Numbered from the stretch's first letter, positions 31,946-42,354 are shown. The stretch is 64,000 nt of DNA from Spirometra erinaceieuropaei (GCA_902702965.1 CACRXP010000017.1:197062-261061), one strand, 5' to 3'. Notes: generated by a model not told the origin, from the sequence alone. Translations and numbers: made by a program.

Positions 31946-33594
31946 TGGGATAGGGTACATTGAGTGAAAAAATCGACAAAGCTTAGTTTTTAAAATACAG
32001 ATTAGGCAAGAGCGGAAGAGCGCGGAAAGTTGTATGTGGATAGTCAACCTTTTACTGCAATAAGCGCGGAGCCTGAACGACGTTCTTCTGGGCGCATAAG
32101 GTCCGTTTACATAATCCGATGGCGACCCTTTTGCTGTTGCTAACAGGTCCTGGTCCAGTAGCTTAGGGTAGCTCGAGGGGACCCTATAAATCTCACGAAA
32201 TGCTTCAGCGGGTTATTCACGATGTCCCGAATCCACTGCATGCGCAATGATGGCGCTGTCTATTCTCCTAGTTTCACTTTTTGTCAACCATGCGGGAAGG
32301 TGCAATCGTATCTCGACTCGTATGACCAATATAACTTGCTCCACAGGAGCAAGTGAATGAGAATATGCACATTGAGGCGGTCTGAGGTGGCAGCCTATCC
32401 CTACCTTCTCCGCGTAAAATAGGGTTAGTGGGAAAAAGTATGCGAGCCCTAGCTAACGGGAAGGTTCCGCAGACAGCTTGGCTAAGGCGACTTCTTAGGA
32501 GTTTACTTGCAACATCTCCTTAGAAGAGGACTTTCCGGAACAACGTCTTCTTTTCGGCGGTTAGTGTGGTGGGTTTTGGGGGTCGATCGGCAAGGTTCTT
32601 TGCAATGAACCTGTCAGGATACCCGTTTTTGCGAAGCAATTCCTGGATTTTTCGAGGTTACTCCTCGATACTATCTGTTGAACACATTTTCCTAGCCTTT
32701 AGTGCCGAATGCCTGACTAGATTTCATTTTTGTTGGAGATGTACGAAACTATCCAAGTTCGTGTATAGTCCAGACGGGGTTTTCTTTCGATAGACGCTAC
32801 TTCGGATGCTACCGTCAGATCTCCTGTTTAGAACAACATCAAAAAAGGAAGCGAACAGGCCTATTTTATCTTCAACGTGAAATTGATCGATGGATGTGCT
32901 TAGTTTTCAGCATTTAGGAGGGCAGAAACGTCGGTTTCCGTGGTTGCATTCGCAAAGATATCATCAACGTAGCTATCATAGTGTTTAAGCTTTTTAGTCT
33001 GATCGCTTAGTTGAAATCTCTTCGGCTTGTCCATGAAGACTTGGCTAAGAGAGGTTTAACAGGCGAGCCCATAGCAACGTCATCTATTTGTCTATAGAGT
33101 TGGTTGTCAAAAAGGAGCTGCACATTTAACGTGCGCCTTAATACTAGTTCATTGATTGTGTTCGTCAGTATTTCTATTTCTTGATGACTGGCAGATAGAA
33201 AAACACAGATGTAATAAACTGTCTCGGTGAGTAGGACTTTTGTAAAAAATGATGCGGCGTCCAGTCTAAACGTCATCATTCTGCTAAGGTTGATGTATTT
33301 AATGTCATTAAACAATTGAAAGGTATCTAGATAGCTGCGTAGTGCCAGTGCTGTTTTTTGGCCATCAGTTTTTCTGCTAACCACTTAGCTATCACATGAT
33401 ACGGAGAATTCCGCATATCTAGAATCGGACGAACCGGTAGGCTTCCCATATGGATCTTAGGTAAACCATATAATCGAGGGATATGCGCGCCGAATGGCCG
33501 GAGGTGTTCGAAGTCATGGTCACTTATGCGACCTCTGGTGTGGAGCCTTCTTAAACATTCAATCGATTTTGCCTCTGTGTCATCAGTTCAATCA
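31946..33594 (-). mobile_element. Penelope-like element (PLE-4), 3' part: RT and GIY-YIG remnant
   Basis: On the minus strand the RT shows RLYGLPKIHMGSLPVRPI (about 33,480-33,425), then NQLYRQIDDVAMGSP (about 33,110-33,068), a YVDDIFA box near 32,965, and SINFTLKI. The GIY-YIG part is badly eroded: LHLPAWLTKSETRRIDSAI can be read at about 32,310-32,250, plus a HAVDSGH segment. Numerous frameshifts and stops occur. The rest of the protein, upstream, lies beyond the gypsy insertion at 38,457-38,800. This lineage (GVAMGSP/DDVAMGSP type) differs from PLE-2 and PLE-3. Confidence 0.8.
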
Positions 33595-33599
33595 TTTTC
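33595..33599. other. target-site duplication (left)
   Basis: TTTTC immediately before the 5' LTR. The same five bases follow the 3' LTR at 38,452-38,456. A 5-bp duplication is usual for Ty3/gypsy integration. Confidence 0.85.
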
Positions 33600-34026
33600 T
33601 GATATGGAGAGTGAAAGCGACGTAGAGCCACGGCCTAAGGCGCCAAACAAAGGACCAAGTCGGCGACGTGAGTCACGCGCGAAGTTAGACAACCGACCGG
33701 CGCGCACTGCAGCGCCGAGCACGCGTGGTGGTTTTGCTCACGTGTGCGGCCCAATCAATGGATGGCCGAACATTCCAGACGTTTCCGCGGCGGGGTTATC
33801 GCGCACGCGGTGGCCAATTAGCGACCAGCACGCTCGGGACAGGAACATTCTAGAACGCCCTCTACGAATGGCACGTCATTGGACGGAATGTTCCAGAACG
33901 CACGGGAGCCAATAAATAGCACACTTTCTTACAAGTTGGAACTCCCTCCTGTCCGCAAGTTCCAATAAAGTGCTTGTCCTCCGAACCGGCTCTCTTCCTG
34001 TCCTACCTTCCTACCGGGTCATAACA
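33600..34026 (+). repeat. 5' LTR of the gypsy element (427 bp)
   Basis: Starts TGATATGG and ends CATAACA. Compared by eye, it is identical to the 3' LTR (38,025-38,451) except for one base at position 3. It carries CCAAT motifs, a CACGTG box, three heat-shock-element-like motifs, an AATAAATAG TATA-like box (about 33,911-33,919) and an AATAAAG poly(A) signal (about 33,965). The order gives a plausible U3-R-U5 layout. The U3 part is also open in the reading frame that continues pol in the 3' copy. Confidence 0.93.
33768..33899 (+). promoter_or_regulatory. cluster of heat-shock-element-like motifs in the 5' LTR
   Basis: Two sites match three alternating HSE units (GAAnnTTCnnGAA) exactly: GAACATTCTAGAAC at 33,843-33,856 and GAATGTTCCAGAAC at 33,886-33,899. 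A third, GAACATTCCAGAC at 33,768-33,780, has one mismatch in its last unit. The nearest perfect site is about 12 bp upstream of the TATA-like AATAAATAG. The same cluster recurs at 38,193-38,324 in the 3' LTR. HSF binding is inferred from the motif alone. Confidence 0.65.
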
Positions 34027-34049
34027 ACTGGCGACGCAGGTGCAGCAAA

Positions 34050-35500
34050 ATGATATCAGAAGAACAAATGAAGCACATACTGGAGGCCCAGCAGGCCAGC
34101 TTCATGGCATTACTCACGGAAATGCAACGAAATTGGGGACCGGCATCCAGAGAGAACAAGAGGAAACAGGTCGAACAACGGATCAACGAGTTCGTTTACG
34201 ATCCAGAGGGAGGCGTAAATTTCGAAGCCTTGTTTCGAAAGTACGAAGGACTGTTCGAAGAGAAGGGAGCAGAACTGGACGACAAGACGAAAGTGGAAAT
34301 CATTCTGCTAAAACTGGCCCAGCGGGAACACGAGCGGTACGTAAAGTTCATTCTGCCTCAGAAACCATCAGATGTCTCGTTTAAGGACACAGTCAAGCAT
34401 CTGAAAGCATTGTTCTGTTTTACGAAGTCTTTATTTAATCGACGTTATGAATGTTTCAAGCTAGAACGTAAGCCTGAAGAAGACTATTTTGACTTGGCCG
34501 GTCGAGTAAATGATACTTTTCAACAAGCCGAGCTAGAACAGGCCACCAGCACACAGATTAAAGCACTATTCTTCATTAAGTCGTTGACGTTGCCGGAAGA
34601 TGCAGATGTGCGCACGCGGTTACTCGCCCAGCTAGACCAGAAAGGCGATATGACAGTACAGGAACTGGCAGAGGAATGTGTCCGAATCACAAATATCAAG
34701 CAAGACACCCGGCTTATTGGAAGCACAAATAGTCAGCCAGTTTACGTTTTCGACACAAAATCGAGACAACCACAACCAAATAGAGTTTCTCCACGGAAGC
34801 CAAAGACGGCTTGTTGGCTGTGCGGCGGCTGGCATTACGTGAGTGAATGTCCCTATCGTAGTAGGAAGTGCTACAAATTTTCCCGTGTTGGCCATAAAGC
34901 TTCACATTGCAGAGCAGCGCACACTAGCCCAAGAAAGAATTGTCATGTCGTTTTAGAAGACGATTCGCATGTACTCAACTGTGAACACCGGAAATACCTG
35001 ACAGTGAATATTGACGAAAAGCCGACCACATTACAAGTAGACACAGCTTCTGATCTGACCATAATCAGCATGCGCACATGGGAGGACATCGGTTCTCCAG
35101 AACTGAGACCATCAGAGATCATAGCGTGGGCGTCAAACGAGACGCGTATGGAATTTGAAGGCGTTTTCCAGGCTACTGTCAGTTTTCGAAACATGACTTG
35201 CCTCGCAGATGTCTATGTGTCGAACACCCGTAACAATCTTCTCGGAAATAAGACGATCTCCGAACTGGGATTGTGGAACCGTCCCTTTGACGAAATTTGC
35301 AGCGCGGTGCACAACACTACTGAGGAGGTCCTGAAGAACAAGTATATGGAACGCATGGAGAACGCGGCCGGCAGGGGCACGAAGACGAAGATAAGCTTGA
35401 AAGTGAAGCCGGAGAAAAAGCCAGTCTTCAAGCAGAGCCGACGAGTCCCGTTTGCGGTACAGTCGTCCGTAGAAGCTGAACTAGAAAGACTACAGGAAAA
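34050..35500 (+). CDS. gypsy gag-protease, running into the start of RT
   Basis: Starts at the ATG 23 nt after the 5' LTR. The N-terminal ~220 codons are a capsid-like gag region (FEALFRKYEGLFEE near codon 50). A zinc knuckle follows at about codons 255-267, CWLCGGWHYVSEC (CX2CX3HX4C). A second knuckle begins CYKFSRVGHKASHC, where the second Cys is Phe, so it is damaged or atypical. The protease active site is VDTASDLTII near codon 330. RT begins around codon 455. The proper frame is lost near 35,497-35,503; the same frame stays open to 35,726 but the remainder is out-of-frame sequence. Domain order is the usual one for Ty3/gypsy. Confidence 0.88.
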
Positions 35501-38340
35501 AGGGCATAATATATCCTACCAATTATTCAGCTTGGGTTGCTCCAGTCGTGGCGGTGAAGAAACCCAACGGACAAATACGATTATGTGCGGATTATTCAAC
35601 GGGCCTGAACGACGCACTAGAAGATTATCATTACCCGCTGCCAACCTTAGAACAGATTTTTGCTACTCTAAATGGAGGGAAAGTCTTTGCAAGGATCGAT
35701 CTATCCGAAGCTTACTCGCAAATTGAGGTGGATGAGAAATCGCAGGAGCGTTTGACCATTAATACGCACAATTGTCTCTTCAGATACATACGCCTAAACT
35801 ACGGCGTGAAAACGGCGCCTAGTGTGTTCCAGCAGATTATGGATACGATGCTTACGAATGTTCCCGGGACTATTGCATATCTGGACGATATTTTGGTTGT
35901 CGGTAGCTCAGAGGAAGAGCTGACTCAAAGGCTGGACCAAGTTGTGGACAATCTGATCGACTACGGCCTTAAGATCAATATGGAGAAAAGTGAATTTTTG
36001 CGAAAGGAGATCCACTATCTCGGGTTCATAGTCAACGAGAATGGGCGTGCCCCTGACCCAGAGAGGGTGAAGGCATTCCACAACATGAAAGTGCCGAAGA
36101 ACACGAAGGAGCTGCAATCGTTTATGGGGTTGGTCAGCTACTACGGTCCGTTCATCACTGGGTTGCACAGTTTAAAACCTCCACTCAGCCGAGTTCTGTG
36201 CAAGGACGTGGAGTTTGTTTGGTCTCCAGAATGTCAAAACGGGTTTGATGCCATAAAGACAAAGATATGCGACTCAACTATGCTATCGCACTTCGAGGCT
36301 GACAAAGAAACCATTGTCCAGGCAGACGCCTCTGATTACGGTTTAGGCGGAGTGCTCCTTCAGAAGGACGCAGATGGGAGAGTACAGCCAATCATGCATG
36401 CCGCCAGGTCACTGACGAAGGCTGAACGGAATTATAGCCAGATTGAAAAGGAGGCACTGGCCATTATCTTCGCCGTACAGAGATTCCACCTGTTTATTTA
36501 TGGCAGACCCTTCACACTCCACACTGATCATCAACCACTGAAGTTCCTTTTGGGTACTAACCGTGGTGTTCCCCAGAACGTAGCTAGGAGAATACAACGT
36601 TTGAGTACTATTCTTCAAAACTATGACTTTCAGATCCAATATGTGCCTACTCAGAAGTTTGGAGCTCCGGACGCTTTATCGCGACTGAGTACAAGCAACG
36701 AAAATCAAGAAGACGTGGTTGTCGCCAGTACGCTAATGCAAGATGATGACGAGTTTAGAGGTGTCATCCGACAGTTGCCGCTCACAGCCGAGCACATCAG
36801 GACCATCACTGCAGCAGACCCACTTTTGCGCCAGGTGAAAGAGTTTATTCGGAACGGTTGGCCCAGCGACGACAAAGTACACCCATCCATAAAGCCTTTC
36901 AGGAACAGAAAGGAACAGTTGTATATCACGGAAGACTGCATAATGTACGATGGTAAAGTGGTGATCCCAGCCAGATATCAGCAACAAGTTTTGCGGGAGC
37001 TCCATGCCGGACATCAGGGTATGACCCGCATGAAACAATTGGCCCGCAAGTACGTATATTGGCCGGTAATTGATAACGACGTGGAATCTTTCGTTCGAAG
37101 CTGCGGTCCGTGTGGACGTGAGGCTAAGAACCCACCGAAAGTACCGCCCGTGCCATGGCCAGAGGTAACGAGACCTTGGAGTAGAGTCCATATGGACTTT
37201 GCGGGTCCGTTTTTCAAGCGAATGTTTCTAATTGCTGTCGATGCATGGTCCAAGTGGCTAGAAGTTTTCGACGTCTCGGCAGCTACTGCTGATATCACGG
37301 CAAGGAAGACGGAAGAACTAATAGCGAGATACGGCATTCCCACGGAGATTGTGACGGATAACGGCACTCAGTTCACGTCATCAATCTTCCAACAACTGTG
37401 TCAGAAATGGGGAATTCGACATGTGACGTCACCACCATTCCATCCACAATCAAATGGCCAGGCAGAACGGTTCGTCGACACGTTCAAGAGAGCGATGAAA
37501 AAGATGTGGAACACTGGTGTTAAACTGGAGTATCTCAACACATTCCTCTTTGCCTATCGAACAACTCCAAAAAGTGATCTTGGGGGCCAGACACCAGCCG
37601 AACGGTTTTTGGGACGACAGCCGGATACGCGACTACAGTACCTACAACCGGAAGCTCGAGTTCCACAAACAACTAAACATTTTTTTCGCGAGGGAGGGGA
37701 GGTGTTTGCTCGCAACTACAAAGCCGGAGAGAAGCCCTGGATAGAAGGTATAATAAGAAAATCCAGAGGTGTTGTGTTCGAGGTGGAGACAGCAGCTGGA
37801 AAAATAAAGAGGCATGCAAATCAGCTCAGGACTAGACACACCAGAGACAGTCAAATGGCAATCGACTTGCTGTGTGATACCTTTGAGGTTCCAACTCCCA
37901 CGGTAGACAGTCAGACAACATTACCCGTCGTTCGTAGAAGTAGCAGAAGAACGCAACCGCCAAGGAAACTGGTCTTGAACCCGAAGAAGAAGAGGTACGA
38001 GGTCCAACTTTCAAAAGCGGGAGGTGTTATGGAGAGTGAAAGCGACGTAGAGCCACGGCCTAAGGCGCCAAACAAAGGACCAAGTCGGCGACGTGAGTCA
38101 CGCGCGAAGTTAGACAACCGACCGGCGCGCACTGCAGCGCCGAGCACGCGTGGTGGTTTTGCTCACGTGTGCGGCCCAATCAATGGATGGCCGAACATTC
38201 CAGACGTTTCCGCGGCGGGGTTATCGCGCACGCGGTGGCCAATTAGCGACCAGCACGCTCGGGACAGGAACATTCTAGAACGCCCTCTACGAATGGCACG
38301 TCATTGGACGGAATGTTCCAGAACGCACGGGAGCCAATAA
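35500..38340 (+). CDS. gypsy pol: reverse transcriptase, RNase H, integrase
   Basis: This frame is +1 relative to gag and in it the domains continue without a break. RT has ARIDLSEAYSQIEV, GVKTAPSVFQQIMD and YLDDILVVGS (catalytic DD, about 35,878-35,907). RNase H has VQADASDYGLGGVLL, QIEKEALAI and TDHQPLKFLL, keeping its D, E and D. Integrase has an HX4H-CX2C zinc module (LHAGHQGM to CGPC) and the DDE core: HMDFAGPF, TDNGTQF and HPQSNGQAERF. A GPY/F-like tail (WIEGIIRKSRG) follows. The frame crosses the purine tract and enters the 3' LTR, ending at TAA 38,338-38,340, so ~105 codons are LTR-encoded. All catalytic residues seen are intact; the only lesion found is the frameshift near 35,500. 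Confidence 0.92.
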   Translation, partial: KGIIYPTNYSAWVAPVVAVKKPNGQIRLCADYSTGLNDALEDYHYPLPTLEQIFATLNGGKVFARIDLSEAYSQIEVDEKSQERLTINTHNCLFRYIRLNYGVKTAPSVFQQIMDTMLTNVPGTIAYLDDILVVGSSEEELTQRLDQVVDNLIDYGLKINMEKSEFLRKEIHYLGFIVNENGRAPDPERVKAFHNMKVPKNTKELQSFMGLVSYYGPFITGLHSLKPPLSRVLCKDVEFVWSPECQNGFDAIKTKICDSTMLSHFEADKETIVQADASDYGLGGVLLQKDADGRVQPIMHAARSLTKAERNYSQIEKEALAIIFAVQRFHLFIYGRPFTLHTDHQPLKFLLGTNRGVPQNVARRIQRLSTILQNYDFQIQYVPTQKFGAPDALSRLSTSNENQEDVVVASTLMQDDDEFRGVIRQLPLTAEHIRTITAADPLLRQVKEFIRNGWPSDDKVHPSIKPFRNRKEQLYITEDCIMYDGKVVIPARYQQQVLRELHAGHQGMTRMKQLARKYVYWPVIDNDVESFVRSCGPCGREAKNPPKVPPVPWPEVTRPWSRVHMDFAGPFFKRMFLIAVDAWSKWLEVFDVSAATADITARKTEELIARYGIPTEIVTDNGTQFTSSIFQQLCQKWGIRHVTSPPFHPQSNGQAERFVDTFKRAMKKMWNTGVKLEYLNTFLFAYRTTPKSDLGGQTPAERFLGRQPDTRLQYLQPEARVPQTTKHFFREGGEVFARNYKAGEKPWIEGIIRKSRGVVFEVETAAGKIKRHANQLRTRHTRDSQMAIDLLCDTFEVPTPTVDSQTTLPVVRRSSRRTQPPRKLVLNPKKKRYEVQLSKAGGVMESESDVEPRPKAPNKGPSRRRESRAKLDNRPARTAAPSTRGGFAHVCGPINGWPNIPDVSAAGLSRTRWPISDQHARDRNILERPLRMARHWTECSRTHGSQ

Positions 38341-38451
38341 ATAGCACACTTTCTTACAAGTTGGAACTCCCTCCTGTCCGCAAGTTCCAATAAAGTGCTT
38401 GTCCTCCGAACCGGCTCTCTTCCTGTCCTACCTTCCTACCGGGTCATAACA
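38025..38451 (+). repeat. 3' LTR of the gypsy element (427 bp)
   Basis: Starts TGTTATGG and ends CATAACA. It repeats the 5' LTR base for base apart from position 3 (T here, A there). HSE-like sites lie at 38,193-38,205, 38,268-38,281 and 38,311-38,324. Transcription from here would run outward into the flanking PLE remnant. Confidence 0.93.
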
Positions 38452-38456
38452 TTTTC
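38452..38456. other. target-site duplication (right)
   Basis: TTTTC immediately after the 3' LTR, matching 33,595-33,599. Confidence 0.85.
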
Positions 38457-38800
38457 TGTCCGCCTTTCTGAATTTCTTCGAGTCGAATAGTATAGACTGT
38501 ATCTTCGCTGCGTAGTCCGATCTGTTTATTTTGGCAACTTCTGTTCTTTTGTCAGGTCCACTCATCAACTTTTTTTGGTGCTCTCGAAGTTTCTTTAATT
38601 TTTCCGCGTGCCTTTGTCAGTAATTGTTGACTTTTTGAACATTTGTTTAGGTATTGATAGCTGCAATTCACTAGTGTTGATTTAAAGTGTTGAATACTGT
38701 CCGTGGAACCGGGCAATATTGCGAAGCTTTGGTTCCCGAGGTTCTCGAACTGAGTTTCCAATTTAACTGAATGACTTCTCCATGAGGTATGCAAGTGCCA
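38457..38800 (-). mobile_element. PLE-4, 5' part of the coding region
   Basis: On the minus strand, KRTEVAKINRSDYAAKIQSI then LFDSKKFRKADRK can be read at about 38,545-38,457, in one frame up to the gypsy insertion point. Upstream (38,794-38,560), after a frameshift, LVNCSYQYLNKCSKSQQLL and KIKETSRAPKKVDEWT belong to the N-terminal linker. It continues across the gypsy insertion into 33,594-31,946. Confidence 0.75.
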
Positions 38801-38894
38801 TGTAAGAGTTTTTGTGTACTTACCGAGCTGGATCTTACGGAAACCATGACTGGGGTTTCATCTCAAGTAAACTGCCAAGCAACGTCTGAAACTA

Positions 38895-39050
38895 CCGGTT
38901 CACGAGCCCTGTGCGTTTGCTTCTAAGTAACAAGTCGCGAGGTCGAACCTCGGGTTTTCCACACTTCGAGGTTTCGATTGACTGACTTACGATGGCTAAT
39001 AAGCCAGAAGTGGTCATTCCAGTCTCCTTTGCCTTTTTCGGAAATAACAT
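38895..39050 (+). repeat. tRNA-like SINE (21.6-kb family), forward copy
   Basis: GGTTCACGAGCCC (A-box region, about 38,899-38,911) is followed by AGTCGCGAGGTCGAACCTCG (B-box region, about 38,931-38,950). The shared GGCTAATAAGCCAGAAGTGG block lies at about 38,993-39,012. It is in the opposite orientation to the copy at 21.6 kb. Confidence 0.55.
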
Positions 39051-39235
39051 ACTGCCCAACTCATAAAATGTTAACCCAGATTTAGTAATGCATTTTTTAC
39101 TGGGAAATGATGACTTGCTTAGGGTTGCAGTAGTAAACAGCGACTATTCAGCAAAGTGCTGGACCAAACTAATGTAAACTGTTTGTGTTATAAGGATTTT
39201 TGCGGGACCTTTACGTCACGTTCTATTTACAAGCG

Positions 39236-39860
39236 CGTAAGGTTGATGTACTTACTGATGAAATGTTAAAGGAAATTCTGAAATTCCATTTATTCTCGAA
39301 ATACTTAAATACGGTTGTAGCAGTAATCACCATGTAGCATAATCTCAAGGAAATTTAGCTATTAGAGGATGCCAGCTTTTAAAATAACTTCTTCTTCAAA
39401 TTTTATGCTTGAAGATTTGGTGAAATTTGGGTTTGGAAATGTTTTCCAAGTTCCGAATAAGTTTAAACCCTTTAAATTAGGGTTTCCACACTGCAACCTC
39501 TATATTTTCCGTGTACGGAAAATCAGGCATTTATATAGGCTATGAGAGGAGACCATTAGGCATTAATAAATATTAGATGTGGGTTTAAGGTATCGTGCAA
39601 GCTCTACCAGCAACCATGGTAAAATCGAAGGCTTGGCGTTTTAAAAACGGGCAATTTACGATCTTAAAATAGTGTCACTAGAAAGTTTGTTAATATTTAA
39701 TTCTGCCCTTCGTTTAAATTATAAAGTTGAAAAAATATGTTATGTTCCGCCGAATAAGGAAACCAATGAACATTTTATGCACGTTTTATATGAAATCTGC
39801 TTCGACTTATAAGGGCATCGAAAATCAACGAGAAAAACCCTCCTATTCAAGTATTTAGGC
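39236..39860 (+). repeat. foldback (MITE-like) element, partial copy
   Basis: The left part (ACTGATGAAATGTTAAAGG, 39,253 on) resembles the family's left terminus. The right part (TTATATGAAATCTGC..AAGGGCATCGAAAATCAACG, 39,785-39,832) matches the right inner arm of the 60-kb copy. Diverged, with no clean ends. Confidence 0.45.
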
Positions 39861-41445
39861 TTTACAGAACGCTGTTCTTCACAAAGCCAGAATGCATAAG
39901 CTCCACAAGCAGCGTCTCAGGGTTAAAGACTTGAATTCGTTTTTAAGACTCTGAACACGGTGTCGCTTTTGGCTGGTTCTTATCTGTGGCTACCTTCCAC
40001 ATATTTTGCGCACTCATTTTAAATACTAGTTTTTTCGTGAGACGGGGAAATGGGTCTATTCGAAACATAAGGCCTATGTTCATTACTTTGGAGAATTCTG
40101 AAAATTCATTATTAAAAAGACTGTGGGATCAGGAAGATTGCCCGGGACAAAACCCATGCCTGTAGCGAATTCCATCTACCTGATGAAACTCTTTTCCTGC
40201 AGGAAACGTGGGACGAAGGTACCTTCTCAATGAAAGCATTTGCCATGTCATAGGAATGTTAATAAACACACTGAAGGTCGTAGGAATCAACATGGGATTG
40301 CGAGTGTTTAATTACCGTAAAATGATAATACCAGCGATTGTATTTAATGGTGGTTTACAGGCATTGTCAGAGTACGGATAGAGCATACGGTGAAAAAAAC
40401 TTCTGAAAAAGATAATAGTATAAGCTGGGTATTTTAAGCTGTTCCGGCAAACAAACACCACAGCTCGTGGAATGGCGTTAATCATGAAAGAAATACTAGA
40501 GGCTGACTCTGCACTGGATGTTCCAGTCTATTTCCTTATTATGGAAACGAGACTTTAAAAACAGCGTGCAGGGCTAGATACTTGTTTGCTGTCGGCTAAA
40601 CAATTTCCCCGCCAGGTTGTCGGCTGAAGTGTCAACACCATTTCTACAAATATGAGACCGGACAGAGGCATCAGAGACCATGAACATCATCACTACGGTA
40701 AATAAATTCAGTGGATCCGGCACTCAAAACTGTAGATGATTTTCTGAATGTTTCAAGTTCGTGATAGTTCTTTTTAATAGTGAATGACTCTGGAACATTT
40801 AAGTATTCGTGGATAAATTACTTCAGATTGTAATTGTGTTAATATAAAGTAATTGACAATATTTGACTATAAGTGCCAGGAGAAGAGACGAGAATATTTC
40901 GCGGTAACTGCTTATCGATGGTAGTCAAGATGTTTTAAAGTAGTAAGCAAGTTAAACGCATGACGCTCCAAAGGATTAAACAGTACAGAGCAACCTCTTC
41001 GACATCGGCGAAGCCAAAAGGAATCAGAAACTGTTATTCCACAAAGTTCTTGGTGAATCATGCCTCGGTGTCCAGAGGTTAGTACTCTCTTGCTACAAAT
41101 ATGTTTGACATATTCTTTTTCCATCTTGTCTGCTGCGTGGCAGCGTTGATAAACATCGAGCAGTATTCCACGCGAGTTTATCGTATTCATTCCGTAGGCC
41201 CTTTTCAGTATTGTTAGTTTCGAATTTCGGCGATAAACCCAATCATTATGTCTACTATTTTACAATCAAATCAAATTGTACTGAATGAATAAAACGCTGA
41301 GCGTATGATAGTACCAGATCCGTTGAAACGCTGGGCAAATTGATGTTGTGACAGTCAACACTTAACTGAGGCTAGAAATCATGGCTGACCACAATTACTG
41401 AGCCTTTGTCCCAATAAATGAAAAGGCGCCAAATGCAGTGTCACT
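39861..41445. other. unassigned interval
   Basis: A 92-codon minus-strand open stretch at 41,190-40,912 (HQELCGITVSDSFWLRRCRRG) has no recognisable domain. Except for the weak repeat at 39.93-39.99 kb, nothing is assignable. Confidence 0.3.
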
Positions 41446-41447
41446 GC

Positions 41448-41540
41448 GCTTAGGTCCTTGTTTTGTTCCTTAAGACTGTAGGCACGCTGTATCTTTTAGC
41501 TGGCTCGGATGCATCGGTAGCGGCTCTTAAATATGGATCA
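41448..41540 (+). repeat. short dispersed repeat, copy of the 18.4-kb block
   Basis: Aligns with 18,400-18,500 (TTAAGACT, GATGCATCGGTAG). Flanking sequence is unrelated. Confidence 0.5.
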
Positions 41541-42354
41541 TCTACTCATTCCCTTGCTCCTGTACAGCGGGATACATTGGCCGTACAGCGAGACAACTGG
41601 GTTAGAGGGTGCGTGACAGAGGTGCCACTCGATCGGTTTCGAGTTCTATTCTCACACATTTAATCGATACGGATTAACGAGTCGATGCCAAGGAAACATT
41701 TCAGGTTGTCTGTCGGACACGAACAAGCTTCTCTAAAGGCCTATGCCAACGGATACCAGCAACGGCCGAGGCAGTGACTCTACGGCTAGCGAATCCGGTG
41801 CTATGCTGTCAGAAAACCCTGACACAAGCGCTCTCTCTGCCGTGGCCAACACCAACCTCACGTGATGACGACATGCCGCCTCAAATCCCTGATTACGGTG
41901 ATGGGTACTCTGTGTACTCAATCCAATAATATCACTCAAAGACTCGCTTACCCCCCTCCCCCAGCTTTAAGGGCCAAAACCCGCCGAACTCATCATGCGG
42001 GCAGCGTGGGGAAGATGAGTGTTAATGACTTAATTGCCCTTGAGACACCTAAAAACACTGTTAATTTTGTATATTTTCACTCCTTGATGCAATTGTATTG
42101 GCCTGACGAAGAATTACCGAAAACAGGTGTTAGCCAACTTGACTTTTAAATAGTCAAAATAAATAAAATAACACGCCACTTAAAATGTTTCTGAGGTATC
42201 CATCGCAAATACTACAGAAACGTGGCTTTGAAATATGTTGGGTGAAATTGCTTTTTGTGCAGTTTTGAATTAGTTGACGGCAGAGCGATAATGACACGTA
42301 ACAGCTAGAGTTGCCGCACCATTTATCTGTAACTGCGTGCTGAAATTTTGGTTG

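Larger units (their letters stand above)
33600..38451 (+). mobile_element. Ty3/gypsy LTR retrotransposon, recent insertion
   Basis: A full-length 4852-bp element with 427-bp LTRs, a TTTTC target duplication and a gag-pro-RT-RNaseH-integrase order. The 5' LTR is followed directly by a likely primer-binding region (TGGCGACGCAGG, from 34,029), and a purine-rich tract (AAAAGCGGGAGG, 38,013-38,024) directly precedes the 3' LTR. It is inserted antisense into a Penelope-like element: removing it rejoins CAATCA-TTTTC-TGTCCGCC. One frameshift splits the polyprotein. LTR near-identity indicates a young insertion. The clade within Ty3/gypsy is not assigned. Confidence 0.95.

Noticed and set aside
33526..33915. 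A 129-codon frame across the 5' LTR as an independent gene
   Set aside because: It is LTR sequence identical to the tail of the pol frame in the 3' copy; the upstream part is PLE remnant.
36409..37367. Several minus-strand frames of 76-152 codons within the gypsy
   Set aside because: They lie antisense to intact RT, RNase H and integrase codons and have no domain of their own.
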